DNA of 64,000 nucleotides from an uncultured Bacilli bacterium (GCA_934148845.1 CAKPDH010000002.1:186001-250000), one strand, 5' to 3'. Counted from the first letter of the stretch, positions 45,996 to 54,970 are shown. Numbers and translations are program-made. Notes: generated by a model not told the origin, from the sequence alone.

Positions 45996-47076
45996 GATAA
46001 GTAATCTTGAATTTGGAGTATTAAATTATTTTTTAACAAGAGCTTTTTTCATAGGTATTACTTTTAATTGCCTTATAAAATTTATGAAGCAAGACAGCTC
46101 TATTATACCGCTTATAAGTATAATTTTAGGATATATAATAATATGTTTAAATAATATTATTTTTAACTATAAACCTAATCTAAACGTAGCAGAAAAAATT
46201 AAAACACTATTTAAAGGTAAAAGTAGCACTATACTTATATTATTAATATTTATTTTATGTCTTAATTTTTGCTTTATTAATTCTGTAAACCTAAATAATT
46301 TTATACATAGTCAGTTTTTAGCAAAAACTCCTGTACTTGTCATATGTATATTTTTTATGATAGCGGCAGTGTATGTATTAAGCAAAGATATTCTTTCTAT
46401 ATCAAGAACATCAGTAATATTATTTTATATTGGTTTTTCTTTATTCCTTCTAACCGCAATAGCACTAATTCCTACTGCAGAGTTATCAAACTTAAAACCT
46501 ATATTTCAATTTAAATTTAAAAATATATTTGAAGCCTTAAACTGTTATTATGCTTTTAATTTAACGCCTATATTTCTACTTACAATAATACCTAAAGATA
46601 CTATTAAAAGTAAAAATATCAAACTTACTTTACTTATATCATATATTGTATCTGCAATAACTCTTTTTCTAGTAATATTTTTTACTATTGCAACATTCGG
46701 ATTTGAATTAACTAAATTATATGAATATCCTGAATTTAATGTATTAAAACACGTATCTCTATTAGGAATAGCTTCTAGAATTGAAAGTATATTAGTAATA
46801 CAATGGATATTTGATATATTTATATATAATGTCATTTCACTTTATTTTATGAGTAAATGCATAAGTACAATTACTAATTTTAATAATCAATTTAAATTAA
46901 TAAATATAATTTTAGCTGTATTAATAGTTTTTTTAACACATGTCTTTTCAAGATACAATATCTTTATGAATAATATTTTAATTAAATATACTAGTATAAT
47001 AACAACAATAGTAACTATATTTATTACTTTACTTATAGTATTAAAAATAAAATCAGGTAAAAAATTACCTGATTAA
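45985..47076 (+). CDS. gerAB: Spore germinant receptor B subunit (GerAB family)
   Basis: The 363-residue integral membrane protein has about ten helices and the amino-acid/polyamine transporter-like fold of GerAB, starting NLEFGVLNYFLTRAFFIGI and with LNNFIHSQFLAKTPVLVICIFF and TIATFGFELTKLYEYPEFNVLKHVSLLGIASRIESIL. GerAB binds the germinant, often an amino acid. GGAGG precedes the ATG and the gene overlaps gerAC by 11 nt. It is the last gene of the operon. Confidence 0.93.
   Translation: MKDKISNLEFGVLNYFLTRAFFIGITFNCLIKFMKQDSSIIPLISIILGYIIICLNNIIFNYKPNLNVAEKIKTLFKGKSSTILILLIFILCLNFCFINSVNLNNFIHSQFLAKTPVLVICIFFMIAAVYVLSKDILSISRTSVILFYIGFSLFLLTAIALIPTAELSNLKPIFQFKFKNIFEALNCYYAFNLTPIFLLTIIPKDTIKSKNIKLTLLISYIVSAITLFLVIFFTIATFGFELTKLYEYPEFNVLKHVSLLGIASRIESILVIQWIFDIFIYNVISLYFMSKCISTITNFNNQFKLINIILAVLIVFLTHVFSRYNIFMNNILIKYTSIITTIVTIFITLLIVLKIKSGKKLPD
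47040..47074 (-). terminator. Terminator of the 47065-47823 gene
   Basis: AATCAGGTAA and TTACCTGATT form a 10-bp stem with a 4-nt loop, followed on the minus strand by TTTTATTTTT. It overlaps the converging gerAB end. Confidence 0.75.
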
Positions 47077-47823
47077 CATAAATACTAAAAATACAATTAC
47101 TATAATTATAAGAGATATTAAGAGTATAATAATAAATTTATTACTCTTTTTTATATTATGATTAATATTTTTCAATTCTTCAAAATCGCTTGATGTAAAT
47201 CCAAAACTTGATGTATAAAATGATTTATCTATTTCATCCTTATCATCATTGGAATTTTTTGTATTTACTTTCTCGTCTTCAATAATTTTTTTAATTGAAT
47301 CAGCATCTCCAACCATTGTATCAGACTTAAGTTCATCTAAAAGTCCAACATCATTAGTATCATCTACTTTAATTGCTTTAGTCATGGCTAATGTATTAAT
47401 TAATTCTTTTAGCTCTTTTTCTTCTTTTTCTATATCAAATTTTTTAGAAGCCAAACTTACATTTTTCAAATCTTTATATTGTTCTTCATCCAAACTTCTG
47501 TATGAATCGCTACTAGAAGCATTCTTTCTTACTTTTGCTAATATGTCATTTATATCATAATTAATTGGCTCCTCATTAATTATATTATTATTTTTTTCAA
47601 TTACTTGTTTTCTTTTCTTATCTTCCTCTAATAATTCTGTTTGACCAATTAATTTTTTTACACGTTGAATATCTATTTTATTATTATTTTCTATAGTTGC
47701 AACACCTTCAATATTACTGTAATCGTCCATATCCCTTATTTTTTCATATAAACTCTTATTTCTTGTACTACGGCCATTTGAAACTAATTCATTTTTATAA
47801 TATTTATCCATTCTACTAGCCAT
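47065..47823 (-). CDS. Tail-anchored acidic protein, function unknown
   Basis: The 252-residue protein is charged and mostly helical (for example LASKKFDIEKEEKELKELINTLAMTKAIKVDD), with one hydrophobic helix at the very C-terminus (about 229-250) followed only by R. It has no signal peptide, so it should face the cytoplasm with a C-terminal anchor. No family is recognised. GGGTGAT precedes the ATG. It converges with the germination operon, and the two share a terminator region. Confidence 0.7.
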   Translation of the reverse strand: MASRMDKYYKNELVSNGRSTRNKSLYEKIRDMDDYSNIEGVATIENNNKIDIQRVKKLIGQTELLEEDKKRKQVIEKNNNIINEEPINYDINDILAKVRKNASSSDSYRSLDEEQYKDLKNVSLASKKFDIEKEEKELKELINTLAMTKAIKVDDTNDVGLLDELKSDTMVGDADSIKKIIEDEKVNTKNSNDDKDEIDKSFYTSSFGFTSSDFEELKNINHNIKKSNKFIIILLISLIIIVIVFLVFMLIR

Positions 47824-47926
47824 ACTATCACCCTACAAATAATATATCACACTTTTTTAAATAATTAAATATTTTCCTTGATTTTTACAATTATTTTAAT
47901 TATAATTTATACAAGGAGAGGATTTT

Positions 47927-48115
47927 ATGAAATTAAAAGTTAATAAAGATTTATGTATAGGGTGTGGCGCTTGTCAAGCAGTTTGTCCTGAAGTATTTGA
48001 AATAGAAGATGATGGATTAGCTACTGTTATAAGCATTATTAATGATAATGTTAAAGAAGACGCTATAGATGCTAAAGAAGGTTGTCCTACTAGCGCTATT
48101 GAAGAAGTAAAATAA
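47927..48115 (+). CDS. Single-cluster 4Fe-4S ferredoxin
   Basis: The 62-residue protein has CIGCGACQAVCP (residues 11-22) and a fourth ligand in EGCPTSAI (about Cys53), the pattern of monocluster bacterial ferredoxins, so it can carry one electron. Size is like Fer of Bacillus but shorter. AGGAGAGG precedes the ATG. It is a single-gene unit with its own terminator, divergent from the tail-anchored protein. Confidence 0.93.
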   Translation: MKLKVNKDLCIGCGACQAVCPEVFEIEDDGLATVISIINDNVKEDAIDAKEGCPTSAIEEVK

Positions 48116-48117
48116 AA

Positions 48118-48142
48118 AATAATCAGCTTTGATTATTTTTTT
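48118..48142. terminator. Bidirectional terminator between ferredoxin and rluB genes
   Basis: AATAATCA and TGATTATT form an 8-bp stem with loop GCTT. Runs of T follow on both strands. Confidence 0.85.
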
Positions 48143-48848
48143 GTGCATATAACATCTTAACTTCTTTAGGGCTTAATTCTCTATAACATCCTGATTTTAT
48201 ACCATCTAGTGTTAAAAATGACACACTTTCCCTTTTTAGTTTTAATACATCATGATTTATAGCTTCGAACATCTTTTTAACTTGATGATTTCTACCCTCA
48301 TGTATTATAAGTTCTACTACGCTAACATTGTTTTTTTTATCTATTTTTAATATTTTTGCTTTCGCTTTACTAGTTTTTTTATTATCAATAAAAACTCCAC
48401 CAATAAGTTTCTTTAAATCCTCTTTAGTAATTATTCCCTTTACTTTAGCCACATATACTTTTTCAATATTATTCTTAGGACTAATTAAATAATTAGTTAA
48501 TTCACCATCATTTGTTAATATTATTAATCCAGTTGTGTCATAGTCTAATCTTCCTACTGGATAAATTCTTTTGTCCGTTTTAATTAAATCTACAACCGTT
48601 TTTCTTCCCTTATTATCAATAGCAGAACTTACTACACCTCTAGGCTTATTTAAAATATAATAAACTTTATCTTCCTTTAAATTAAGTGGAGTTCCATTAA
48701 CTTCTATATAATCTATATAAGATGCTTTAAATCCCATTTCTTTAACTATATTTCCATTAACCTTGACTTTTCCAAGTCCTATTAATTCTTCTGCTTTTCT
48801 TCTAGAACAATATCCAGAGCTTGCTATAATTTTTTGTAAACGTTCCAT
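48123..48848 (-). CDS. rluB: 23S rRNA pseudouridine synthase RluB
   Basis: The 241-residue enzyme has an S4 RNA-binding domain (1 to about 60: ERLQKIIASSGYCSRRKAEELIGLGKVKVNG) and a RsuA-type catalytic domain with the active Asp in GRLDYDTTGLIILTNDGEL (about 98-116) and a closing LIIHEGRNHQVKKMFEAI. RluB makes pseudouridine 2605 in helix 93 of 23S rRNA. In B. subtilis the gene follows dacB-spmA-spmB, as here, where a 235-bp gap separates it from spmB. GGTGAT precedes the start. Confidence 0.93.
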   Translation of the reverse strand: MERLQKIIASSGYCSRRKAEELIGLGKVKVNGNIVKEMGFKASYIDYIEVNGTPLNLKEDKVYYILNKPRGVVSSAIDNKGRKTVVDLIKTDKRIYPVGRLDYDTTGLIILTNDGELTNYLISPKNNIEKVYVAKVKGIITKEDLKKLIGGVFIDNKKTSKAKAKILKIDKKNNVSVVELIIHEGRNHQVKKMFEAINHDVLKLKRESVSFLTLDGIKSGCYRELSPKEVKMLYAQKNNQS

Positions 48849-49083
48849 AATATCACCATCTTAGATTATTATATCACAATTTTTTAAAATAAAATACTAT
48901 AATAGTTATTATTCTTTAGTCTCAATTTAATTTGATATTAGCAAAATAGAAAATATTTTTAATGTAATTTCAAATTAAAAATTCTGCATTATTTTTATAT
49001 GAAATATTACAAAATAATATTTGGATTAATTTTATTTTCTTACAATTATCAAATTTGTAAATATATATTTTAAAACAAGTATT
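48849..49083. other. Gene-free stretch between spmB and rluB
   Basis: This 235-bp AT-rich spacer has no open frame with a ribosome site. It contains a TGTGATATAAT element (about 48870-48882, minus strand) that could be an extended -10 promoter for rluB. I see no clear hairpin with a T run. Confidence 0.5.
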
Positions 49084-49605
49084 TCAACTCATAAACATTT
49101 TTACAAGTATTATACTTGACATAATTCCAACTATATCTGCTAATAAAGCAACTTTCAAACTATAACCTATCTTCTTTATACCAACACTGCCAAAATATAA
49201 ACTAATTACATACAATGTCGTATCAGTGCATCCTTGTATAACTGAACTTAAATTACCAATAAAACTATCTGGACCATATCTTGTAAATATATCATTTAAA
49301 TAAGCAAGAGAAGCACTACCAGATATAGGCTTCATAATTGCTAGTGGTAAAATTTCTCTTGGAATTGAAAAACTTGAAAATATAAAGTTTAAAAGTGATA
49401 ATATATAGTTAAGTATTCCACTATTTATAAATAAATTAACTGCTAAAATCATTGCGACATATGTAGGAAAAAGATTATTTATCATAGAGAAACTCTCTCT
49501 TACGCCATCTATAAAAGTATCATATACATCTATTTTTTTAACATAACCATAAAAAACAATTAGTAAAACTAAAAATGGTATTATAATATTAGAAATATAA
49601 TTAAT
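49084..49605 (-). CDS. spmB: Spore maturation protein B, probable ATT start codon
   Basis: The first ATG of this frame (49483-49485) gives only 133 residues and cuts off the N-terminus. Upstream the frame stays open and encodes the SpmB N-terminus: IIIPFLVLLIVFYGYVKKIDVYDTFIDGVRESFSM. No ATG, GTG or TTG exists between there and the stop at about 49630. GGAGG (49613-49617) is 7 nt from an ATT at 49603-49605, which shares ATTAA with the spmA stop. That start gives 173 residues, the normal SpmB length. SpmA and SpmB are nucleoside-recognition-domain membrane proteins needed for spore core dehydration. Later motifs are LPLAIMKPISGSASLAYL and GPDSFIGNLSSVIQGCTDT. Confidence 0.88.
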   Translation of the reverse strand: MNYISNIIIPFLVLLIVFYGYVKKIDVYDTFIDGVRESFSMINNLFPTYVAMILAVNLFINSGILNYILSLLNFIFSSFSIPREILPLAIMKPISGSASLAYLNDIFTRYGPDSFIGNLSSVIQGCTDTTLYVISLYFGSVGIKKIGYSLKVALLADIVGIMSSIILVKMFMS

Positions 49606-50197
49606 CTTTATACCTCCTTCTACATATTGAATCTATAATTATTCCAAATACAGTAGATATTAAAGTTGAAAGCATACATATAAATACTATATTAGTTGGA
49701 TTTACACTACCATAAAGCATTCTAAGTGAAATAATTGCAGTTGGTACAACAGTAAATCCACTTGTATTTAAAATTACAAACGTTATCATAGATTTAGACG
49801 CTTTTTCTTTATTTTTATTTAAACTCTGAAGTGACTGCATAGCTTTAAGTCCAAATGGAGTTGCCGCACTTCCAAGTCCAAATGCATTAGCTACTATATT
49901 ACTAGCAATTAAACTTATAGACTTATGTCCTTTTGGTATTTCTTTAAATATTTTATTAAAAATTGGAGATAACTTTATTGCAAGCTTATCTAAAAGTTTA
50001 GACTCTTCTGCTATTTTTGTAAGTCCCATCCAAAGTGCTAAAACAGGAAATATTTTAAATAATATATCTAAACTAGTTTTCGCACTCTCAACTATTGTAT
50101 TATTAATAACAGTAATTTTATTAGTAAATATTGAAAATATTATACTTATAAATATCATAAAAGCCCATATTTTATTTACCATAAACTTTTTATCCAT
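49601..50197 (-). CDS. spmA: Spore maturation protein A
   Basis: The 198-residue membrane protein has the SpmA pattern: LWMGLTKIAEESKLLDKLAIKLSPIFNKIFKEIPKGHKSISLIASNIVANAFGLGSAATPFGLKAMQSLQ (about 56-125) and then FVILNTSGFTVVPTAIISLRMLYGSVNPT. It overlaps dacB by 22 nt and lacks its own ribosome site at 50197; a second ATG at 50182 is also possible. It works with SpmB in spore dehydration. The order dacB-spmA-spmB-rluB matches B. subtilis. Confidence 0.93.
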   Translation of the reverse strand: MDKKFMVNKIWAFMIFISIIFSIFTNKITVINNTIVESAKTSLDILFKIFPVLALWMGLTKIAEESKLLDKLAIKLSPIFNKIFKEIPKGHKSISLIASNIVANAFGLGSAATPFGLKAMQSLQSLNKNKEKASKSMITFVILNTSGFTVVPTAIISLRMLYGSVNPTNIVFICMLSTLISTVFGIIIDSICRRRYKD

Positions 50198-51255
50198 TCT
50201 ATAAACTTATTTTTTACACCTTTGGATTTTTCTTTAATACTATCAATATAGATTTTCTCAGTATGAATTTTTTTATCGTTAAAATAAACATTTACCTTAC
50301 CAACACAATCTCCAACGCTAAATTTTCTCACTTTTTCTAGTTCATATCTTAAAACCAAGTTACCTTTATCTAAATTATTTAACAAATAACTATAATCATT
50401 TTTTATTGCTAAATTATAACTCTCATAATATTTTTCATTATATATATTTATAATTCCTTTATTTAATATTTTTAAATTAGTATAATTGTTAAATCCGTAT
50501 TCAAATAAATTTTGGTGATCCTGCCAATCATTACCATCATTTAAAGTTACAACTACAAGGTTCATATTATCTCTAGAAGCAGTTGAAACAAGTGTTCTTT
50601 TAGCTATTTCTGTAAAACCTGTTTTACCTCCTGTTGTATATTTATATAATGATAATAATTTATTTTTGTTTATCCAACTATAAACATTTTTATTTGTCTT
50701 CAGTACATACTTTTTAGTACTTGTTATTTTTTTATATTCATTGTTCTTCATAGCATAACTTGCAAGAATTGCCATATCATGTGCAGTTGAATAATTACCT
50801 TTTTCTTGATCTAATCCACTTGGATTATTAAATACTGTATTATTCATGCCTATTTTTTTAGCCTTATCATTCATAAGCTTAACAAAATTAGTACTATTTC
50901 CACCAACATAAGTTGCAATAGCTATAGCAGCATCATTACCACTTCTAAGCATTAAGCCATATAATAAATCTCTAAGAGTTAACACTTCTCCTTCTTTTAT
51001 ATATATACCAGAGCCATAAGCCGTATTTATTTCTCTACCTATTGTTACTTTATCATCTAATTTACCAGATTCAATTGCTACAACTGCTGTCATTATTTTT
51101 GATATGCTAGCTACACTTCTTTGTTCATTTATATTTTTTTCATATAATATTTTATTGCTATCCATATCCATAAGTATTGCACTTCTTGCACTTGTCTCTA
51201 TTGCAAAAATAGATATTGGAAACATTAAAAATATTAAAAGTAGTATTTTTTTCAT
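50176..51255 (-). CDS. dacB: D-Ala-D-Ala carboxypeptidase (DacB/DacF type)
   Basis: A signal peptide (1-18) leads to an S11 penicillin-binding domain with SxxK at S50-K53, SGN at 105-107 and KTG at 211-213. A C-terminal PBP5_C-like domain follows, with an amphipathic end anchor (about 345-359). At 359 residues it is close to B. subtilis DacB (382). DacB trims cortex peptidoglycan peptides and so controls cross-linking during sporulation. Position before spmA supports the DacB assignment over a vegetative enzyme. GGTGAT precedes the ATG. Confidence 0.92.
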   Translation of the reverse strand: MKKILLLIFLMFPISIFAIETSARSAILMDMDSNKILYEKNINEQRSVASISKIMTAVVAIESGKLDDKVTIGREINTAYGSGIYIKEGEVLTLRDLLYGLMLRSGNDAAIAIATYVGGNSTNFVKLMNDKAKKIGMNNTVFNNPSGLDQEKGNYSTAHDMAILASYAMKNNEYKKITSTKKYVLKTNKNVYSWINKNKLLSLYKYTTGGKTGFTEIAKRTLVSTASRDNMNLVVVTLNDGNDWQDHQNLFEYGFNNYTNLKILNKGIINIYNEKYYESYNLAIKNDYSYLLNNLDKGNLVLRYELEKVRKFSVGDCVGKVNVYFNDKKIHTEKIYIDSIKEKSKGVKNKFIEWIKSLW

Positions 51256-51280
51256 TGTATCACCATTTAATTATATTAAA

Positions 51281-51304
51281 AATAGGACTTGTTTATGTCC
51301 TATT
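51281..51304 (-). terminator. Terminator of cwlD
   Basis: AATAGGAC and GTCCTATT form an 8-bp stem with an 8-nt loop, followed on the minus strand by TTTTTAAT. It overlaps the cwlD stop by 2 nt. Confidence 0.75.
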
Positions 51305-51962
51305 ATTTAAAGTATTTAATTATACCATTTTTTATAGAATTACATATTTTATATTGATAATCACTTTGCTTTAATAAATATCTCTCACCTGGATTAGATA
51401 AAAAACCTACTTCTATTAAAACTCCAGGTATTGTTATTTTTCTATTCATAAGCATATTATTTATTTCTTTTACTTCTCTATTAGTTTTTAAGTCTTTCTT
51501 TAATTGTTCTTGCATTAAAATAGCAAGACTTTTATTATGCTTATTTACATCATCATAAAATACTTGTGCACCTCTCCAAGTTGTAGATTTAATAGAGTTT
51601 AAATGAATTGATATGTATATATCTGCTTTTGAATTACTTATTATCTTAGCTCTATTATTTAAATCACTTTTTTTCCTACTTATTGCATTTGTAGTACTCA
51701 AATCGTAATCACCATCTCGTGTAAGATAAACTATGGCACCATCTTGTTCTAATATAGATTTTAACTTTAAAGCTATAGATAAATTTATGTCCTTTTCATA
51801 TATATCTTTATATATTGTTCCGGGATCAGGACCACCATGTCCTGGATCTATATAAATTACTTTACCAAGTAATTTTAAATTGCTATAATTGTTTTTTGCA
51901 GATACAAAGGAAAATGAACAAAGAAGTAATATAAAAATAAAAATAGCATGTATTTTTTTCAA
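51303..51962 (-). CDS. cwlD: N-acetylmuramoyl-L-alanine amidase CwlD
   Basis: Translation starts at TTG (51960-51962) behind GGTGAT. The 219-residue protein has a signal peptide (1-22) and an amidase_3 domain with zinc ligands His42 (DPGHGG), Glu56 and His120 (SIHLN), and catalytic Glu184 in LIEVGFLSN. CwlD removes stem peptides from cortex peptidoglycan so that PdaA can form muramic-delta-lactam, the mark recognised at germination. In Clostridia it works with GerS; a GerS-like gene is at 20208-21278. It is adjacent to dacB on the same strand, separated by a terminator. Confidence 0.92.
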   Translation of the reverse strand: MKKIHAIFIFILLLCSFSFVSAKNNYSNLKLLGKVIYIDPGHGGPDPGTIYKDIYEKDINLSIALKLKSILEQDGAIVYLTRDGDYDLSTTNAISRKKSDLNNRAKIISNSKADIYISIHLNSIKSTTWRGAQVFYDDVNKHNKSLAILMQEQLKKDLKTNREVKEINNMLMNRKITIPGVLIEVGFLSNPGERYLLKQSDYQYKICNSIKNGIIKYFK

Positions 51963-52009
51963 TTTATCACCACTTAATTATATAAAAAATAAATGTTTTA
52001 TATTCACAT

Positions 52010-52669
52010 TTATTTTACACTTTTAAAAATATTAAAAGGATATCTGTTAGGTAAATTTACACTAAAAGTTAAAATTTCTTTTGATATTGGGTGAATAAAA
52101 GTAACAGAATTAGAAAATAACGCTATCTGTTCTCCAACTTTTGAATATTTATTATATCTTTGATCCCCATAAAGTGGATATCCTCTACTAGAAAATTGTA
52201 CTCTTATTTGATGCGATCTTCCTGTTTTTAGATTAATTTTTAAAAGAGACAAATTATTCTTACTTTCTATTAATTCATAGCTTAATATAGCATCTTTCCC
52301 ATTTCTATCTATATATACCATATTAGTTTTAGGATTCTTTTTAAGCTTATCTTCTAATATACCTTTACCTTTAGGTTTACCTAAGACAACTGCATAATAT
52401 ATCTTATTAAATTCTTTTTTTCTTATTTGTTCACTTAACCTAGAAGCACATTTACTAGTTTTTGCAAACACCATAACACCACCAACTGGTCTATCTAGTC
52501 TATGAACAAGACCTAGGTAAACATTACCTTTTTTATTGTACTTTTTCTTAATATATTCTTTTAGCATTGTAAGAAAATCTTTGTCCTTACTATTGTCTTC
52601 TTGAACTGGAACATTTATAGGTTTTAATACTACAAGTAAATGATTATCTTCATATATAACATTAATCAT
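52010..52669 (-). CDS. RluA-family 23S/tRNA pseudouridine synthase
   Basis: I place the start at the ATG (52667-52669) that overlaps the end of the upstream methyltransferase by 8 nt. The 219-residue protein has the catalytic Asp in GLVHRLDRPVGGVMVFAKT (about 52-70) and a closing LKTGRSHQIRVQFSSRGYPLYGDQRY. It has no S4 domain, so it is of the compact RluA/RluC-like type (YabO-like). Substrate position cannot be read from sequence. It is cotranscribed with gmk and the methyltransferase. Confidence 0.88.
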   Translation of the reverse strand: MINVIYEDNHLLVVLKPINVPVQEDNSKDKDFLTMLKEYIKKKYNKKGNVYLGLVHRLDRPVGGVMVFAKTSKCASRLSEQIRKKEFNKIYYAVVLGKPKGKGILEDKLKKNPKTNMVYIDRNGKDAILSYELIESKNNLSLLKINLKTGRSHQIRVQFSSRGYPLYGDQRYNKYSKVGEQIALFSNSVTFIHPISKEILTFSVNLPNRYPFNIFKSVK

Positions 52670-53531
52670 TAGATTGCCATCTTCCATATATACCACATGG
52701 TAAAACTAAATTATTAGTAGTTATTGGAAGTCCTATTTCGCCAGAATCTGTACTACCACCATACTTTCTTTCTAATGTAGTTTTTAATATATTATAAAGA
52801 ACCGTACTTGATATTCCTGTTGTATATGCATTTATCAAGAAAAATAAAGGTTTATCACTCAATATTTTTAAACAAGCATTTATAAGTATATCTAAATTTT
52901 GCTCAAATTTCCACACTTCTCCATTAGGTCCTCTTCCATAACTTGGAGGATCCATTATTATAGCATCATACTTATTACCTCTACGTTCCTCTCTTAAAAC
53001 AAATTTTAAACAATCATCTACAATAAATCTTATTTTATTGTTTTCAAGGCCACATAACTTCATATTTTCTTTGGCCCATTCTGTCATTCCCTTTGATGCA
53101 TCAACTTGTACAACTTCACTTGCACCAGCAATAGATGCAGCCATAGTTGCAGCACCTGTATACGCAAATAAGTTTAAAACCTTTATTGGTCTTTTTGAAT
53201 TTTTTATTTTATTCATTGAAAAGTCCCAATTAATAGCTTGCTCTGGAAATAAACCTGTATGCTTAAAGTTAGTTGGACTTACTTTGAATTTTAAATCTTT
53301 ATAGTTAATGGTCCAAAATTCTTTTAATTTAGTATTAAATTCCCAATATCCGCCACCTTTATTTGATCTATGGTAAAATCCGTCTACTTTATTCCAAACA
53401 CCAGTTTTTTCAACATTCCACATAGCTTGTGGTTCTGGTCTTCTAAAAATTATATTCCCCCAACGCTCTAATTTTTCACCATTTCCAGCGTCTATACATT
53501 CATAATCTTTCCAATCATTGCTTATTCTCAT
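52662..53531 (-). CDS. Class I SAM-dependent methyltransferase (RlmI/RlmK-like)
   Basis: The 289-residue protein has a Rossmann methyltransferase domain: motif I VLNLFAYTGAATMAASIAGASEVVQVDASKG (about 110-140), ENMKLCGLENNKIRFIVDDCLKFV and the catalytic motif IMDPPSYGRGPNGE. The N-terminal part (residues 1-95: GEKLERWGNIIFRRPEPQAMWN) is the family's usual pre-domain, with no PUA fold. Such enzymes methylate rRNA or tRNA, but the site is unknown. The start overlaps the gmk stop (TAATG), so translation is coupled. Confidence 0.85.
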   Translation of the reverse strand: MRISNDWKDYECIDAGNGEKLERWGNIIFRRPEPQAMWNVEKTGVWNKVDGFYHRSNKGGGYWEFNTKLKEFWTINYKDLKFKVSPTNFKHTGLFPEQAINWDFSMNKIKNSKRPIKVLNLFAYTGAATMAASIAGASEVVQVDASKGMTEWAKENMKLCGLENNKIRFIVDDCLKFVLREERRGNKYDAIIMDPPSYGRGPNGEVWKFEQNLDILINACLKILSDKPLFFLINAYTTGISSTVLYNILKTTLERKYGGSTDSGEIGLPITTNNLVLPCGIYGRWQSND

Positions 53532-54202
53532 TATATTTTCACTTCTCCATTATCAAATTCTTTATCTATCAATATTTCATGAATTAATTCTTCTCTATTA
53601 TCTAAATGAATATCTTCTATTCTATCTACTCTACATTTTTCAGCCATTATAATTGCTTTTACTTTATTAGTAGCATTTATAATTTCATCGTTTACTACTA
53701 CATAATTATATTTTTTAAAATGATTTATTTCATTGTAAGCGGTTTTAAATCTATCAATAACTTTTTCTTTCGTTTCAGTTTTTCTGTCAATCAATCGTTT
53801 TTTTAAGGTTCTCATATCAGGTGGCATTATAAAAATAAACAAAGCTGATGGTACTAGTTTTTTTATATTTAATGCACCTTGTATATCTATTACAAGTATA
53901 ACATCTATGCCAGCTTTTAAATAATCATTTATTTTATCTTTAGGAGTACCATAATAATTATTATTATAAATAGCATATTCTAAAAATTCATCATTATTTA
54001 TTCTTTGCTCAAATTCTTCCTTTGTAACAAAGAAATAGTCTTTTCCTTCTATCTCCTTACCTCTAGGACTCCTGGAGGTCATTGATACAGATATCCATAT
54101 ATTATCTACTTCACCAATAAGTCTATTACATATGGTATCTTTACCAGCACCACTTGGTCCTGATACAACTATAAGCATTCCATTACCATTTACTTTTAGC
54201 AT
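53531..54202 (-). CDS. gmk: Guanylate kinase
   Basis: The ATG at 54202 follows AAGGAAATGAT; an upstream in-frame ATG (54250) would overlap the next gene. The 223-residue kinase phosphorylates GMP to GDP. Walker A is GPSGAGKDT (about 13-21; most gmk have GKGT), followed by SMTSRSPRGKEIEGKDYFFVTKEEF and the lid region RLIDRKTETKEKVIDRFKTA. Length is normal. It starts the gmk-methyltransferase-RluA unit; its start is just after the end of the GDPD gene. Confidence 0.95.
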   Translation of the reverse strand: MLKVNGNGMLIVVSGPSGAGKDTICNRLIGEVDNIWISVSMTSRSPRGKEIEGKDYFFVTKEEFEQRINNDEFLEYAIYNNNYYGTPKDKINDYLKAGIDVILVIDIQGALNIKKLVPSALFIFIMPPDMRTLKKRLIDRKTETKEKVIDRFKTAYNEINHFKKYNYVVVNDEIINATNKVKAIIMAEKCRVDRIEDIHLDNREELIHEILIDKEFDNGEVKI

Positions 54203-54233
54203 ATAATCATTTCCTTTTTTATAGTATAACATA

Positions 54234-54905
54234 TTATATAAATTTTTCACATATTAAATTATCACAATATTTAATGTATCTATTATATTCTTCCAAACTA
54301 TCTATAGTATATCCTAACAATAATTTTTTCTTTAGATTAATTTTAGTAGGTAGCTTCTTCTTATATATGGAAATAAAATCAACTTTATTAATATATTTTT
54401 TTATCATTTTATAATTAAAATCATTATATATAACAATACCTACAATATAGTTTTTTCTATTTTTTAAAAACCATTCTACAGTAAATGGATTTATACTCTG
54501 TATTGCAAATGCACCTTTATAATTGTCAAGCAGTTTTACAAGTTCTTTTTCAAATTTAATATTATTATCTAAATCTTTAATTTCTATTAATAGCGGAACT
54601 TTTCCATCAACTATGTTCATAACTTGTTTTAAAGTAGGTATTGTATATTTGTTTTTTATTTTTATTTTAGAAAGTTGTGCATAACTTTGAGTTTCTATTA
54701 TTTTATTTACCCCAGTTAACCGTTTTAGGTTAAAATCATGATATACCACTATAGTATTATCGCTTAAAATGTGTATATCTAGCTCAATTACATAATTTTT
54801 ATCCACACACTTAGTAAAAGCTTTTAGTGTATTTTCAATAATATCTTGATTATGCACACCTTTATGAGCAATTATATTTTCTTTTAAAATTTCAATATTT
54901 TTCAT
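54234..54905 (-). CDS. Glycerophosphodiester phosphodiesterase, probably leaderless
   Basis: The 223-residue GDPD domain has IIAHKGVHNQDIIENTLKAF (usually HRG), ELDIHILSDNTIVVYHDFNLKRLTG with the Glu-Asp metal pair and catalytic His, IEIKD, and a late YTID. It hydrolyses glycerophosphodiesters to glycerol-3-phosphate and alcohol. No ribosome site precedes the ATG. Instead TATAAT ends 5 nt before it, which puts the expected transcription start at the ATG itself. No signal peptide, so cytoplasmic. Confidence 0.87.
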   Translation of the reverse strand: MKNIEILKENIIAHKGVHNQDIIENTLKAFTKCVDKNYVIELDIHILSDNTIVVYHDFNLKRLTGVNKIIETQSYAQLSKIKIKNKYTIPTLKQVMNIVDGKVPLLIEIKDLDNNIKFEKELVKLLDNYKGAFAIQSINPFTVEWFLKNRKNYIVGIVIYNDFNYKMIKKYINKVDFISIYKKKLPTKINLKKKLLLGYTIDSLEEYNRYIKYCDNLICEKFI

Positions 54906-54910
54906 ATATT

Positions 54911-54939
54911 ATTATATGAAATTAAATAAAGACCTTGAA
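54911..54939 (-). promoter_or_regulatory. Promoter of the GDPD gene
   Basis: TATAAT (54911-54916) with TTCAAG 17 nt upstream (54934-54939) inside the rpsI terminator. The predicted transcript would begin at the start codon. Confidence 0.5.
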
Positions 54940-54954
54940 TATATATTCAAGGTC
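54931..54954 (-). terminator. Terminator of rplM-rpsI
   Basis: GACCTTGAATAT and ATATTCAAGGTC form a perfect 24-nt palindrome followed on the minus strand by TTTATTT. Confidence 0.75.
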
Positions 54955-54970
54955 TCATAAACTGTATAAA

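Noticed and set aside
49084..49485. spmB as a truncated 133-residue pseudogene
   Set aside because: The frame continues upstream with the conserved N-terminus and a ribosome site before ATT, so truncation is not needed.
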